Below, piece by piece: positions 1 through 7,974 of a DNA stretch of 64,000 nt. A program made the translations under genes and the position numbers. The stretch spans positions 744,001 to 808,000 of the forward strand of contig OZ253546.1 of the NCBI GenBank assembly GCA_965262585.1, in the 5' to 3' direction. How positions within the stretch are numbered: the first letter of the stretch is position 1; each line of letters opens with the position of its first letter. The notes under the pieces are model-generated. The model worked only from the letters and a program-made list of their open reading frames with translations. It ran no database searches and was not told the DNA's origin. Origin of the DNA: JAHRAW01 sp965262585. GTDB lineage: Bacteria; Pseudomonadota; Gammaproteobacteria; Arenicellales; Poriferihabitantaceae.

Positions 1-177
1 GGCGAATATGTGCGGGTAATCAGCCGCCATTTGCGCGATGCGCGGATAGTCTTCGAGGTTCACCGACACGCATAACATGTGCGCGACATCGTTGGCAGCG
101 GCACGCTCCAGCACCCCGGGGAAATCGGCGCGCAACTGCTCAAAATCAATATGACAATGGGAGTCGACTAATTGCAT
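1..177 (-). CDS. tatD: TatD family metal-dependent hydrolase (N-terminal part)
   Basis: Only the first 59 codons lie in the window; the gene runs off the left edge. The product begins MQLVDSHCHIDFEQL, the signature start of TatD-type DNases (TIM-barrel amidohydrolase fold), in which the two histidines of the HCH motif bind one of the catalytic divalent metals. The family acts as a 3'-5' DNase in DNA repair and turnover. It is the last visible member of a minus-strand run mltG-tmk-holB-tatD, an order widely conserved in Gammaproteobacteria. In Pseudomonas-like genomes a pilZ gene often lies between holB and tatD; here the 86-bp gap has no room for it. The family call is firm; the exact substrate is not. 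Confidence 0.9.
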   Translation of the reverse strand, partial: MQLVDSHCHIDFEQLRADFPGVLERAAANDVAHMLCVSVNLEDYPRIAQMAADYPHIFA

Positions 178-263
178 GAGTGATTACCTGAATGATTACC
201 TGATGAATTATATTTTTGATTCGGTGAAAGCGAATGGCGATTTTTTCGTCACTTAACTTCGCT

Positions 264-1340
264 TCACTTAATCCGCACCACGCCCTGCAGCGTCAGCATC
301 AATTCTTCCATTGCCAACTGCTCGTTGAATTGCTCACGCGCGATTTTTCGATAGCGTCCGATTGTATCGTATAGCGCGAATAACTTTTCCGCGGACAGCC
401 GCTTCGGGTCAAGCGAGGTTAACCCGGGCTCGGCGGATGATCCGGCGTCGCAGTTTTCTTTGATCATATCGCAACTGAATCGTTGCAGATGGTCGAGCAC
501 CCGCAAAAAGTCATGCTTGGTAAAACGCGCCGCCAACTCCAGCGCGCCGATTTTTCCTTTGGCAAGTTCGGCAATACCCTTCAGGAACTGTTCCTGTAAC
601 TGCAAAAATCCGTCCTTATACAAACTGAGCGCATCCACCGGGCCGCCGTTCGACAACCCGATCGCGCGCGCCGCATCGGCCACCGGCATATAATCTTGCA
701 ACCACGCGGTTGCGTTCTCCGGGGTCGGCGGCGGAATCCCGATTTGCAAACAACGGCTGCGAATGGTTGCCGGCAGGTAGCCGGGAACCGCGCTCACCAG
801 AATCAGGATTGCATTGGCGGGCGGTTCTTCGAGCAATTTAAGCAGCGCGTTGGCGGCATTGGTGTTCATACGATCCGCCGGCACAATCAGCGCGATCTTG
901 CGCCCGGCACCGTGGGCGTGGGCATAAAATCGCTCAATCAGCATGCGCACCTGATCCACCGAAATCACCCGGCTGGGGTTGGCGCGTTTGTCCCGGGCGG
1001 CGAGGTCATGATAGCGATCGCAATACTTGGCAAGCAAATCAACGCGGCCATCCCGCCATTCCAATTCGGTGGTCAATACATGGAAATCAGGATGGGTACC
1101 GGCCACGAATAAAGCGCAACTCCGGCATTGCCCGCAGGGGCGATGGTTGTCCGCCGGGCTTTCGCACAACAACAGTTGACCGAAGGCCGTTGCGAATTCG
1201 AGTTTGGCGATACCGGAAACACCAGTAATCAGCAGTCCGTGATGCAGCGTGTCCGGGGCACCGGCGGCGCGCTCCCAGACCGGCTGCAGCCACGGGTATG
1301 GGTCGATGCTTGTGGTTGCGGTCTTGCTCATGCCTGCCAT
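264..1340 (-). CDS. holB: DNA polymerase III subunit delta'
   Basis: The 358-residue product is the delta' subunit of the clamp loader, which loads the beta clamp on primed DNA. An N-terminal AAA+ domain starts with YPWLQPVW. The P-loop position reads GVSGIAKLEFA and lacks the usual GKT, as in delta' subunits, which do not hydrolyse ATP. A zinc module is visible in CGQCRSC (about residues 81-87 with an earlier Cys), followed by NAANALLKLLEEPP and the SRC motif in TIRSRC. The start overlaps the end of tmk; a second ATG at 1331 forms an ATGA overlap with the tmk stop and is an equally plausible, coupled start (MSKTATTSIDPYPW). Confidence 0.93.
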   Translation of the reverse strand: MAGMSKTATTSIDPYPWLQPVWERAAGAPDTLHHGLLITGVSGIAKLEFATAFGQLLLCESPADNHRPCGQCRSCALFVAGTHPDFHVLTTELEWRDGRVDLLAKYCDRYHDLAARDKRANPSRVISVDQVRMLIERFYAHAHGAGRKIALIVPADRMNTNAANALLKLLEEPPANAILILVSAVPGYLPATIRSRCLQIGIPPPTPENATAWLQDYMPVADAARAIGLSNGGPVDALSLYKDGFLQLQEQFLKGIAELAKGKIGALELAARFTKHDFLRVLDHLQRFSCDMIKENCDAGSSAEPGLTSLDPKRLSAEKLFALYDTIGRYRKIAREQFNEQLAMEELMLTLQGVVRIK

Positions 1341-1996
1341 TCTCGCTGGAAGGTTTCGAGCAAAGTCTGAAGTTTGGCGCGAACCTGCTCGATGGTCTGG
1401 TTAGCATCAATCAGTTTAATGCGGTGCTTAAACTTGGTGGCGCGCTGCTTATATACCTTGCGCGCCGCTCTATTAAATTCCAGCGACTGCTTTTCGAAAC
1501 GATCCGCCTGCGCCCGCTCATCGGCCTGCGTATTCAGCATGATTAAATCTTTCTGCACCACGCGCATTCGGCCAACCGTCGGCGGCACATCCAACAGCAA
1601 GGTCAAATCCGGCTGCAACGCACCTTGTGTCAGCGTCTCCAAGGTTGCGATATCTTGCATCGCTATTCCCCGGCCACCGCCCTGATAGGCATAAGTGGCG
1701 TCGGTGAAACGGTCCGACAACACCCATTTGCCCGATTCGAGTGCCGGTAAAATCACTTCGTCGAGGTGTTGTGCGCGTCCGGCGAAAAACAGCAACAATT
1801 CGGCGTGCTTCGAAATCGGCGCGCCGTCGTTTTGCAGAAGAATATCCCGAAGCAACTCGCCCAACAAAGTACCACCGGGTTCACGGGTACGCACCACCTG
1901 GATTCCGCAATCCCGCAGTTGGCGTTCGATGAAATTGATGTGCGTGGTTTTGCCCGAACCATCCGCGCCTTCGACGGTTATGAACGCGCCTTTCAT
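1328..1996 (-). CDS. tmk: Thymidylate kinase
   Basis: The 222-residue product phosphorylates dTMP to dTDP, an essential step of dTTP synthesis in the cytosol. It begins MKGAFITVEGADGSGKTTH, which contains the P-loop (EGADGSGKT). A DR motif follows in SDRFTDATYAY, then the QGGGRG segment typical of the family. The reading frame continues upstream of this ATG, but the extra 55 residues fall inside mltG and lack similarity to Tmk, so the ATG at 1996 is chosen. The gene sits 4 bp after mltG and overlaps holB, consistent with one transcript. Confidence 0.96.
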   Translation of the reverse strand: MKGAFITVEGADGSGKTTHINFIERQLRDCGIQVVRTREPGGTLLGELLRDILLQNDGAPISKHAELLLFFAGRAQHLDEVILPALESGKWVLSDRFTDATYAYQGGGRGIAMQDIATLETLTQGALQPDLTLLLDVPPTVGRMRVVQKDLIMLNTQADERAQADRFEKQSLEFNRAARKVYKQRATKFKHRIKLIDANQTIEQVRAKLQTLLETFQREWQA

Positions 1997-2000
1997 TTTC

Positions 2001-3125
2001 TTATGGGTCCTTGTGAGCGTTTTTTTTGCGGCGAATATATTCCTGTACCGCTTTGTTATGCTGCGCAAGGGTTTCCGAAAATTGATGCTTTCCGCCGCCC
2101 TTGGCGACAAAATAATAGGCGTCGGTGCTGATTGGGTGCAGGGCCGCTTTGATGGCATCATCGCCGGGCAAACTGATGGGGGTGGGCGGGAGTCCCTTGC
2201 GGGTATAGGTATTATAGTGAGTGTCGGCTTTGAGGTGGGCGCGGGTCAGGTTGCCGTCGAAACCGGCTCCCAGTCCATAGATAACCGTGGGGTCGGTTTG
2301 CAAGCGCATTCCTTTTTTCAGGCGGTTGTAAAACACACCGGCGATCTTGGGCTGTTCTTTGGCGACCCAGGATTCCTTCTCGATGATGGAAGCCATGATC
2401 AACGCCTCGTTCTGGTCGGCGAGAATCAGGCCGGAGGCGCGGTTTTCCCATGCCAGGTCCAGTTTGTTCCGCATCAACTGAAAGGCTTTGCGGTAAATTG
2501 AAAGATCGCTCTGGCCGGCGGTGTAAGTATAGGTGTCCGGAAAAAACTGCCCTTCCGGGTATAAGTTCGGGTGGCCGAGTTCCGCCATAATCTGCCGGTC
2601 GCTCATCTCTGCGGTAACTTGTTTGAGTTTCGGCGCTTTGCGCAAATGCGCCCGCATATGCCGGAAAGCCCAGCCCTCGATGATGGTCACCTTGATGCCA
2701 ACCTGCCCCCGGCCGCTGACGATGCGCTGCAGAAATTCATTGAGCGAAGTCTTCGGCGGAAAGCGGTATTCCCCGGCGCGAATCTGCCGCCCACGGTCGC
2801 CTTTATATGCCAGCAGTTTCAGCACCAGCGCGTAGTCGATGACCTCCCGATCTATCAACTGCATCGCCACCCGGTTCAAGGTATCGCCGGACTTGATCAC
2901 CCAGGTTTGCTCGCCAAAATCCAGCGGTCGGTGGATGGCCCACAGATACCCGCTGATGATCACGAACAAGCCCAGCAATCCCCACAGGGCAATGCCCGCG
3001 TAACGCCGTGCTTTGGCTTGGATTTTGCTCCATCCAAGCCGCCCCACTCGCTTGAGCCATGCGGATACGAAGGCGGATGCCGCCGCCGACAACCCGGCCA
3101 CCGTGTATTTTTGGTTAGACGGCAT
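2001..3125 (-). CDS. mltG: Endolytic transglycosylase MltG (YceG-like)
   Basis: This inner-membrane lytic transglycosylase is thought to cut nascent glycan strands and so end peptidoglycan polymerisation. From the ATG at 3125 the product has 374 residues: a cytoplasmic N-terminus, one membrane segment (YAGIALWGLLGLFVIISGYL), a LysM-like region, and the YceG domain with ASIIEKESWV (the catalytic glutamate lies here in the family), then GVFYNRLKKGM and TDPTVIYGLG. The frame stays open to 3215, but that would overlap fabF by 101 bp; the chosen start overlaps it by 11 bp. pabC, which lies between fabF and mltG in E. coli, is absent. Confidence 0.92.
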   Translation of the reverse strand: MPSNQKYTVAGLSAAASAFVSAWLKRVGRLGWSKIQAKARRYAGIALWGLLGLFVIISGYLWAIHRPLDFGEQTWVIKSGDTLNRVAMQLIDREVIDYALVLKLLAYKGDRGRQIRAGEYRFPPKTSLNEFLQRIVSGRGQVGIKVTIIEGWAFRHMRAHLRKAPKLKQVTAEMSDRQIMAELGHPNLYPEGQFFPDTYTYTAGQSDLSIYRKAFQLMRNKLDLAWENRASGLILADQNEALIMASIIEKESWVAKEQPKIAGVFYNRLKKGMRLQTDPTVIYGLGAGFDGNLTRAHLKADTHYNTYTRKGLPPTPISLPGDDAIKAALHPISTDAYYFVAKGGGKHQFSETLAQHNKAVQEYIRRKKNAHKDP

Positions 3126-4353
3126 TGAACACCAGCGTGCCGTTGGTTCCCCCGAAACCGAAGGAATTGGACAGCGCCCTGCTGACCTTGGCGTCCCTGG
3201 CTTGATTGGGTACAAAATCCAGATCGCACTGGGGATCTTGCGTTTCGAGGTTGATGGTGGGCGGGATGACTTGATGGTGGATGGACATCACCGTCATCAC
3301 CGCCTCGACGCCGCCGGCGGCACCCAGCAGATGGCCGATCATGGATTTATTGGAACTGATTGCCAACTTGCCGGCGTGATCGCCGAAAGCCCGTTTTAGT
3401 GCTTGAGTTTCGGCGATATCGCCCAGTTGGGTGGAGGTGCCGTGGGCGTTGATATAGTCGATTTGCCCGGGGTTGAGCCCGGCATTGCGAAGGGCGTTGT
3501 TCATGCAGCGCGCCGCTCCCTCGCCGCTGGGGGACGGGCTGGTGATGTGGTGGGCGTCGCCACTCATGCCGAAACCCGACAGTTCGGCGTAGATTCGGGC
3601 GCCGCGTTTGCGTGCGTGTTGGTATTCCTCAAGCACCACCACCCCGGCGCCCTCGCCGACCACAAACCCGTTCCGGTCAACATCCCACGGGCGGCTGGCT
3701 TCGGCGGGGGCGTCGTTTCGAAAACTGAGGGCGCGCGCGGCGCTGAAACCGGCGATGGAGGTCGGTGAAATGGGTGCTTCGGCGCCGCCGGCGAGCATGG
3801 CGTCGACATCTCCGTATTCAATCAGACGTCCGGCTTCGCCGATGGCGTGGGCGCCGGTGCTGCAGGCCGTGGATATGGACAAATTCGGTCCCTTGAGGCC
3901 GTGCAGAATGGAGAGGTTGCCGGAAATCATGTTGGTGATGGTCATGGGGATGTAAAAAGGCGAAACCCGCTTCGGGCCCTTTTCCATGTACAGCCGGGTG
4001 GTGGATTCGATGGTGCCGATGCCGCCGATTCCGGAACCGACATACACCCCAATCATAGGCGCATTGGCTTCGGTCACTTCCAGCCCGGCGTCGTTCATAG
4101 CCTCGAACCCGGCGGCTATGCCCAGTTGTATAAAGCGGTCCATACGCCGCTCATCCTTTGCCGACAAGCACACGCTCGGATCGAAATCCAACGCTTCGCC
4201 GGCGATGCGACAGGGCAAGTCACTGGCGTCAAAACAGGTGATGGTGTCAATGCCACTACGCCCCGCCAGCATGGACTGCCAGGTATCCTGCAGGTTGCCC
4301 CCCACCGGCGACACCACTCCCATCCCGGTTACCACCACACGCCGCTTGCTCAT
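3115..4353 (-). CDS. fabF: Beta-ketoacyl-ACP synthase II
   Basis: The 412-residue condensing enzyme elongates acyl-ACP with malonyl-ACP in fatty-acid synthesis. The nucleophile Cys164 lies in STACSTGAHAIG. The two catalytic histidines lie in INAHGTSTQLGD and in SMIGHLLGAAGG, and the glycine-rich C-terminal loop SFGFGGTNGTL is present. The start MSKRRVVVTGMGVVSP matches the family; a longer frame upstream would extend into the acpP-fabF terminator. The gene follows acpP, the usual arrangement, separated by a strong hairpin that probably lowers its expression relative to acpP. Confidence 0.97.
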   Translation of the reverse strand: MSKRRVVVTGMGVVSPVGGNLQDTWQSMLAGRSGIDTITCFDASDLPCRIAGEALDFDPSVCLSAKDERRMDRFIQLGIAAGFEAMNDAGLEVTEANAPMIGVYVGSGIGGIGTIESTTRLYMEKGPKRVSPFYIPMTITNMISGNLSILHGLKGPNLSISTACSTGAHAIGEAGRLIEYGDVDAMLAGGAEAPISPTSIAGFSAARALSFRNDAPAEASRPWDVDRNGFVVGEGAGVVVLEEYQHARKRGARIYAELSGFGMSGDAHHITSPSPSGEGAARCMNNALRNAGLNPGQIDYINAHGTSTQLGDIAETQALKRAFGDHAGKLAISSNKSMIGHLLGAAGGVEAVMTVMSIHHQVIPPTINLETQDPQCDLDFVPNQARDAKVSRALSNSFGFGGTNGTLVFNAV

Positions 4354-4388
4354 TAAATTGAATCCTGTGATTGACCGCACTCGTAGTG

Positions 4389-4424
4389 AAAAAAAACCGC
4401 CACCTTTGACAGGTCGCGGTTTTC
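4389..4424 (-). terminator. Rho-independent terminator or attenuator between acpP and fabF
   Basis: Read on the minus strand, AACCGC-ACCT pairs with AGGT-GCGGTT around a short loop and is followed at once by eight T residues (4396 to 4389). This is a good intrinsic terminator placed after acpP and before fabF. It would let acpP be made in excess over fabF by partial readthrough. Confidence 0.85.
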
Positions 4425-4489
4425 TAACGCTGGGTGGTGGCCGGCTTGGGCTAAATTAGACTCAGCCTCAGGCCAAAACGAACAGCGCA

Positions 4490-4729
4490 TTAGTCAGAAG
4501 TATTGGCCTCGATGTAGTTAATCGCGTCCTTTACCTTGGCAATGGTTTCGGCTTTGTCGTCAGGAATTTCGGTATCAAACTCCTCCTCCAATGCCATCAC
4601 CAACTCCACCGTATCCAGCGAGTCGGCACCCAAGTCATCAACAAAGGAAGCCTCGGGGATAACCTGATCATCGCTTACGCCGAGTTGTTCCACTACGACT
4701 TTTCTTACACGTTCTTCGATTGTGCTCAT
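4490..4729 (-). CDS. acpP: Acyl carrier protein
   Basis: This 79-residue acidic protein carries growing acyl chains on a phosphopantetheine arm. The arm attaches to Ser37 in GADSLDTVELVMALEEEF, the hallmark motif. Length and sequence fit the housekeeping ACP of fatty-acid synthesis. A good ribosome site (TGGAGG) lies upstream of the ATG; an upstream in-frame extension of 17 residues is not credible as ACP. It is the first gene of the minus-strand run leading to fabF, mltG, tmk, holB and tatD. fabG and fabD, which usually precede acpP, are not present; non-coding repeat DNA lies there instead. Confidence 0.97.
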   Translation of the reverse strand: MSTIEERVRKVVVEQLGVSDDQVIPEASFVDDLGADSLDTVELVMALEEEFDTEIPDDKAETIAKVKDAINYIEANTSD

Positions 4730-5079
4730 TCGAGTTTTGGCCTCCAGATAGTGATATTTTGCGACCAGTCGGTACCGCACGCCCTCAAAACTTCACAAAG
4801 GCTTTACGCGACACCGACCCGGCGGCATTTTCAGACTTACCAGACTTGAGTGATGGTAAACAATCCCCCCGCCCATGTCCAACGCCTGAATGCCTATTCT
4901 ACCCTAAATTAGGGCTGCCGTTCATGACAAACAGTAGATGATATTGAAGCACGAATTGTATCGGTAGTTTTAGTGTATAGGTTCACCAATTCTTTGACAA
5001 GCCTCATTAATTTGTTTGGGGGTTTTTCCAGCCAATCCCTGGTGGGGGCGAGGGGATTGCCGATGGCAATGCGGACAGG
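4730..5079. other. Intergenic stretch upstream of acpP, no gene seen
   Basis: I see no convincing gene here. The short open frames lack ribosome sites and recognisable products. It must contain the acpP promoter, but no clear -35/-10 pair stands out. Confidence 0.5.
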
Positions 5080-5251
5080 CACAGGGGCCTGTCCCTACAA
5101 AGAAAAATATAATTCCGTCTCCCGCGTAGGCGGGAATCCAGTAAAACATGCCGGCGACAGCCGACTCCTTACGAAAACCATATCTCGTAGGGACAGTGCC
5201 CCCGTGCCTGTCCTTAATAAGGAGCGGCTGGCGCCGACATGTTTTTTCTGG

Positions 5252-5312
5252 ATTCCCGATACGATGAAAAATATGGTCGCTGGCGCTCCCTATTTTTCTA
5301 TCGTTCGAGAAT
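5252..5312. repeat. 61-bp imperfect palindrome, copy 1
   Basis: The ends ATTCCCGA and TCGAGAAT, the inner ACGAT/ATCGT and AAAATA/TATTTT pair across a 15-20 nt GC-rich centre (GTCGCTGGCGCTCC). It could fold into a long hairpin, in the manner of REP or MITE-like elements. Confidence 0.75.
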
Positions 5313-5490
5313 GACGACCTTGCGATAGCCGACTCCCCAGGGCCGTCATTCTCGTGCCGCCAAGTCGTTATTCCCGCGACAGCGGGAATGACGAGTTGGG
5401 GGACACGGGAATCCAGTACAACATGCCGGCGATAGCCGACTCCCCAGGCCCGTCATTCCGGCGATAGCCGACTCCTTATTGGCTTTCTGG

Positions 5491-5551
5491 ATTCCCGATA
5501 CGATGAAAAATATAGTCGCTGGCGCTCCTTATTTTTCTATCGTTCGGGAAT
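5491..5551. repeat. 61-bp imperfect palindrome, copy 2
   Basis: Same element as at 5252-5312, here with perfect ends ATTCCCGA/TCGGGAAT. It differs from copy 1 at a few positions only (for example ATAGTCGC instead of ATGGTCGC). Confidence 0.75.
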
Positions 5552-5773
5552 GACGCACTTTTGATATTCCTTGTTTGTCGATGAGGACTCCCAGATCGTC
5601 ATTCTCGTGCCCCAACTCGTTATTTCCGCGCAACTGGAATAACGAGTTGGGGACACGGGAATCCAGTAAAACATGCCGGCGACAGCCGACTCCCCATGCC
5701 CGTCATTCTCGCGAAAGCGGGAATCCAGTACAACATGTGCGGCGATAGCCGCTCATTATTTAAAAGACTTATG

Positions 5774-5924
5774 AGAAGATTTCTCTCTTTATGAGAAGAT
5801 TTCTTCTATATTATGAGAAGAAATCTTCTATATTATGAGAAGAAATCTTCTATCTATGAGAAGAAATCTTCTATTAATAGAAGAAATCTTCTATTAATAG
5901 AACATTTATGAGAAGATTTCAGTC
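5774..5924. repeat. Array of 14-bp palindromes (AGAAGAAATCTTCT and its complement)
   Basis: Six palindromic sites centred near 5780, 5800, 5822, 5844, 5865 and 5885, plus a half-copy at 5911. Two (the first imperfect) read AGAAGATTTCTTCT and four read AGAAGAAATCTTCT, its reverse complement. Centres are 20-22 bp apart, about two helical turns, and most are preceded by TATG. The array ends about 115 bp before the BCCT transporter gene. It may be a multi-site operator or a structured RNA leader; which is unknown. Confidence 0.75.
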
Positions 5925-6038
5925 CCACCCGCTACCTCCATTCAATATCATCCATAGGTGGAAAACGATTGCGTTTCCGTATAGAGTGCCCCCGTCCGTA
6001 CGACACGGGCAAACCCAACATCAGAGGAATATAAAATT

Positions 6039-7682
6039 ATGTCAGATAACAGACCCAAGGTTGCCATTGGTGGACTATGGCACGGACTCCACCCCGGCAT
6101 GGGCCTCGCCGCAAAAGGTATGGTGATCGCGTTTGTGTTGTTCACCGTATTGAATGTGGATTTTGCCAACGGCATCTACTCGGCCGTTCGTGGCTGGATT
6201 GAAGCGTCGCTGAGTTGGTATTACATCTCGACCGTGTGCGTGATCTTTTTTGTTTGCGTATACCTGATGATGAGCCGCCACGGCAAGGTGCGCCTGGGCA
6301 GCGATGAATCGCGCCCGGAGTTCAGTTATTTCTCCTGGTTTGCGATGCTGTTCAGCGCCGGTGTCGGTATCGGCCTGCTGTTCTTTTCCATCGCCGAACC
6401 GCTGTTTTATTTCGACAACACCCAGCCGTGGGGCTATCCCAACAACCCGCACGCAGACCACGCCGGCGTCTTCGCGATGACCGAACAACGCGCCATCCAC
6501 GCCATGCGCGTCACTTACTTCCACTGGGGCTTCCACGCCTGGTCGGTGTATGTGATTGTCGGGCTGTGCCTCGCCTACTTCGGTTTCCGCAAGGGCTTGC
6601 CGCTGACCTTACGCTCCTCGCTCTACCCGGTAATCGGCGACAAAATCTATGGCCCGGTGGGGCATGCCGTTGACCTGCTGGCGGTGTTCGGCACGGTGTT
6701 CGGGGTCGCCACCTCTCTCGGCCTCGGCGTCACGCAAATGGCCGCCGGACTCAACGTGCTGTTTGGCATTGACGCCGGAATTACCACCAAACTGGTTCTC
6801 ATCGGGATAATTTCGGCGATTGCAACGCTCTCTGCGGTGTCCGGCGTTGGCCGTGGCATCCGCATCATTTCCGAATGGAACATCTGGCTCAGCGTCGTGC
6901 TACTGGCATTCTTCCTGTTCGCCGGTCCCTTCGAGTGGATTATGGGCTTCTTCGTCACCTCCATCGGCGACTACCTGTGGAACATGATACCCATGGGCTT
7001 CTGGACCGCCGGAGACGCCGAAGACGCGGCCTGGCAGAGCGGCTGGACCATATTCTACTGGGGCTGGTGGATTTCCTGGGCGCCGTTCGTTGGTATGTTC
7101 ATCGCCCGCATCTCACGCGGACGCACCATCCGCGAGTTCATGTTCGGCGTGATGTTCGTGCCTACCACCATCGGCTTCCTGTGGTTGTGCATCTTCGGCG
7201 CCAACGCATTGTACCTTGAACTCAATGCGGTCGGCGGAGTCGGCACCGCCGGTGTCCTCGACGCAGTGCGCGATTGGAAACTGGAAACCGCGCTCTACGG
7301 CACCATCGAGCGGCTGGTGGATACCTCGTGGGTGGCGTGGCTCATGTCAGCCCTCGCCACCTTCCTGCTGGCTACCTGGTTCATCACCTCGTCCGACTCC
7401 GGCACGCTGGTGATCACCACCATGCTCAGTATGGGAGACGACAACCCACCACAACGCTTCCGCATCGTGTGGGGCGTGGGCGAAGGCGCAGTGGCGGCAG
7501 CGTTGTTGCTTGCCGGCGGCCTCCAGGCATTGCAGACCGCGTCCATCGCCGCGGCTTTGCCGGTCAGCGTGATCCTGCTGATGATGACCTACGGCGTAGT
7601 CAAATCGCTGTCCGAGGATTCGTCGGCATCGCCTCAGGCGACCGGTTCGCCAACGCCGGTGCCAAGCGGCACGGCGGGATAA
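6039..7682 (+). CDS. BCCT family (betaine/carnitine/choline) transporter
   Basis: The 547-residue integral membrane protein belongs to the BCCT family of sodium- or proton-coupled importers of quaternary amines and related osmolytes. About twelve hydrophobic segments can be traced. Family motifs include FSAGVGIGLLFFSIAEP near residue 107, WGFHAWSVY, and the tryptophan-rich stretch WWISWAPFVGMFIARISRGR that forms the substrate box region. A ribosome site (AGAGGA) precedes the ATG. Glycine betaine, choline, carnitine, DMSP or TMAO are all possible substrates; sequence alone does not decide. Its location with a palindrome array upstream and its own terminator downstream indicates an independently regulated single gene. 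A link with the TMAO genes 28 kb away is speculative. Confidence 0.9.
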   Translation: MSDNRPKVAIGGLWHGLHPGMGLAAKGMVIAFVLFTVLNVDFANGIYSAVRGWIEASLSWYYISTVCVIFFVCVYLMMSRHGKVRLGSDESRPEFSYFSWFAMLFSAGVGIGLLFFSIAEPLFYFDNTQPWGYPNNPHADHAGVFAMTEQRAIHAMRVTYFHWGFHAWSVYVIVGLCLAYFGFRKGLPLTLRSSLYPVIGDKIYGPVGHAVDLLAVFGTVFGVATSLGLGVTQMAAGLNVLFGIDAGITTKLVLIGIISAIATLSAVSGVGRGIRIISEWNIWLSVVLLAFFLFAGPFEWIMGFFVTSIGDYLWNMIPMGFWTAGDAEDAAWQSGWTIFYWGWWISWAPFVGMFIARISRGRTIREFMFGVMFVPTTIGFLWLCIFGANALYLELNAVGGVGTAGVLDAVRDWKLETALYGTIERLVDTSWVAWLMSALATFLLATWFITSSDSGTLVITTMLSMGDDNPPQRFRIVWGVGEGAVAAALLLAGGLQALQTASIAAALPVSVILLMMTYGVVKSLSEDSSASPQATGSPTPVPSGTAG

Positions 7683-7719
7683 CACCACCGGCTCTGGGCT
7701 GATTCTTCAGCCAGCCGGA

Positions 7720-7758
7720 AAGCGGCGATCGGGTTATACCGGTCGCCGCTTTTTTTTT
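7720..7758 (+). terminator. Rho-independent terminator after the BCCT gene
   Basis: AGCGGCGA pairs with TCGCCGCT around GGGTTATACC and is followed by nine T residues. Strong intrinsic terminator. Confidence 0.9.
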
Positions 7759-7764
7759 GGGCTG

Positions 7765-7797
7765 GTCATTCGTGCGTCATTCGCGCGTCATTCGTGC
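7765..7797 (+). repeat. Three tandem 11-bp repeats
   Basis: GTCATTCGTGC, GTCATTCGCGC, GTCATTCGTGC in direct succession between the BCCT terminator and the gyrA promoter. Function unknown. Confidence 0.7.
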
Positions 7798-7845
7798 CTC
7801 GCCGGATTGCGATTTCACCGGCATAACGCATCGCGAATTTTTGCG

Positions 7846-7873
7846 TTCACGCGGGCGCGGCGTGTGGTAAAAT
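7846..7873 (+). promoter_or_regulatory. Candidate sigma-70 promoter for gyrA
   Basis: TTCACG (7846-7851), a 16-bp spacer and TAAAAT (7868-7873) form a reasonable sigma-70 promoter about 100 bp upstream of the gyrA ATG. Predicted from sequence only. Confidence 0.4.
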
Positions 7874-7974
7874 CAGCCTATCTTTTCAACCCATCTTTTC
7901 ATCTCTGTCACGGCAACCGCCCGACTTATTCATCCTGACTGATTTCCAGATTTTCCGGCACTATTTTTCCACCC

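Larger units (their letters stand above)
5080..5760. repeat. Dispersed repeat island 1 (dRS3-like inverted repeats and 61-bp palindromes)
   Basis: A mosaic of short repeats: ATTCCC-N8-GGGAAT-type inverted repeats resembling the dRS3 class known from Neisseria (near 5120, 5370, 5705), blocks reading GGAATCCAGTA(A/C)AACATG-CCGGCGA(T/C)AGCCGACTCC, a 61-bp imperfect palindrome twice (5252-5312 and 5491-5551, 239 bp apart), and GGACAGG...CCTGTCC inverted repeats (near 5080 and 5200). The same units recur in the opposite orientation at 56.6-57.3 kb. No transposase is present, so these look like non-autonomous elements. Confidence 0.85.

Noticed and set aside
1695..2501. 268-codon plus-strand ORF opposite mltG and tmk
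   Set aside because: It is the antisense shadow of two well-supported genes; high G+C makes such shadows common here.
4973..5314. 113-codon ORF in the first repeat island
   Set aside because: Its sequence is made of the dispersed repeats, including the 61-bp palindrome; no promoter or ribosome site supports expression.
5774..5924. CRISPR array
   Set aside because: The repeats are 14-bp palindromes separated by 6-8 bp of near-constant AT sequence, not by unique spacers of 30 bp or so, and no cas genes are present.
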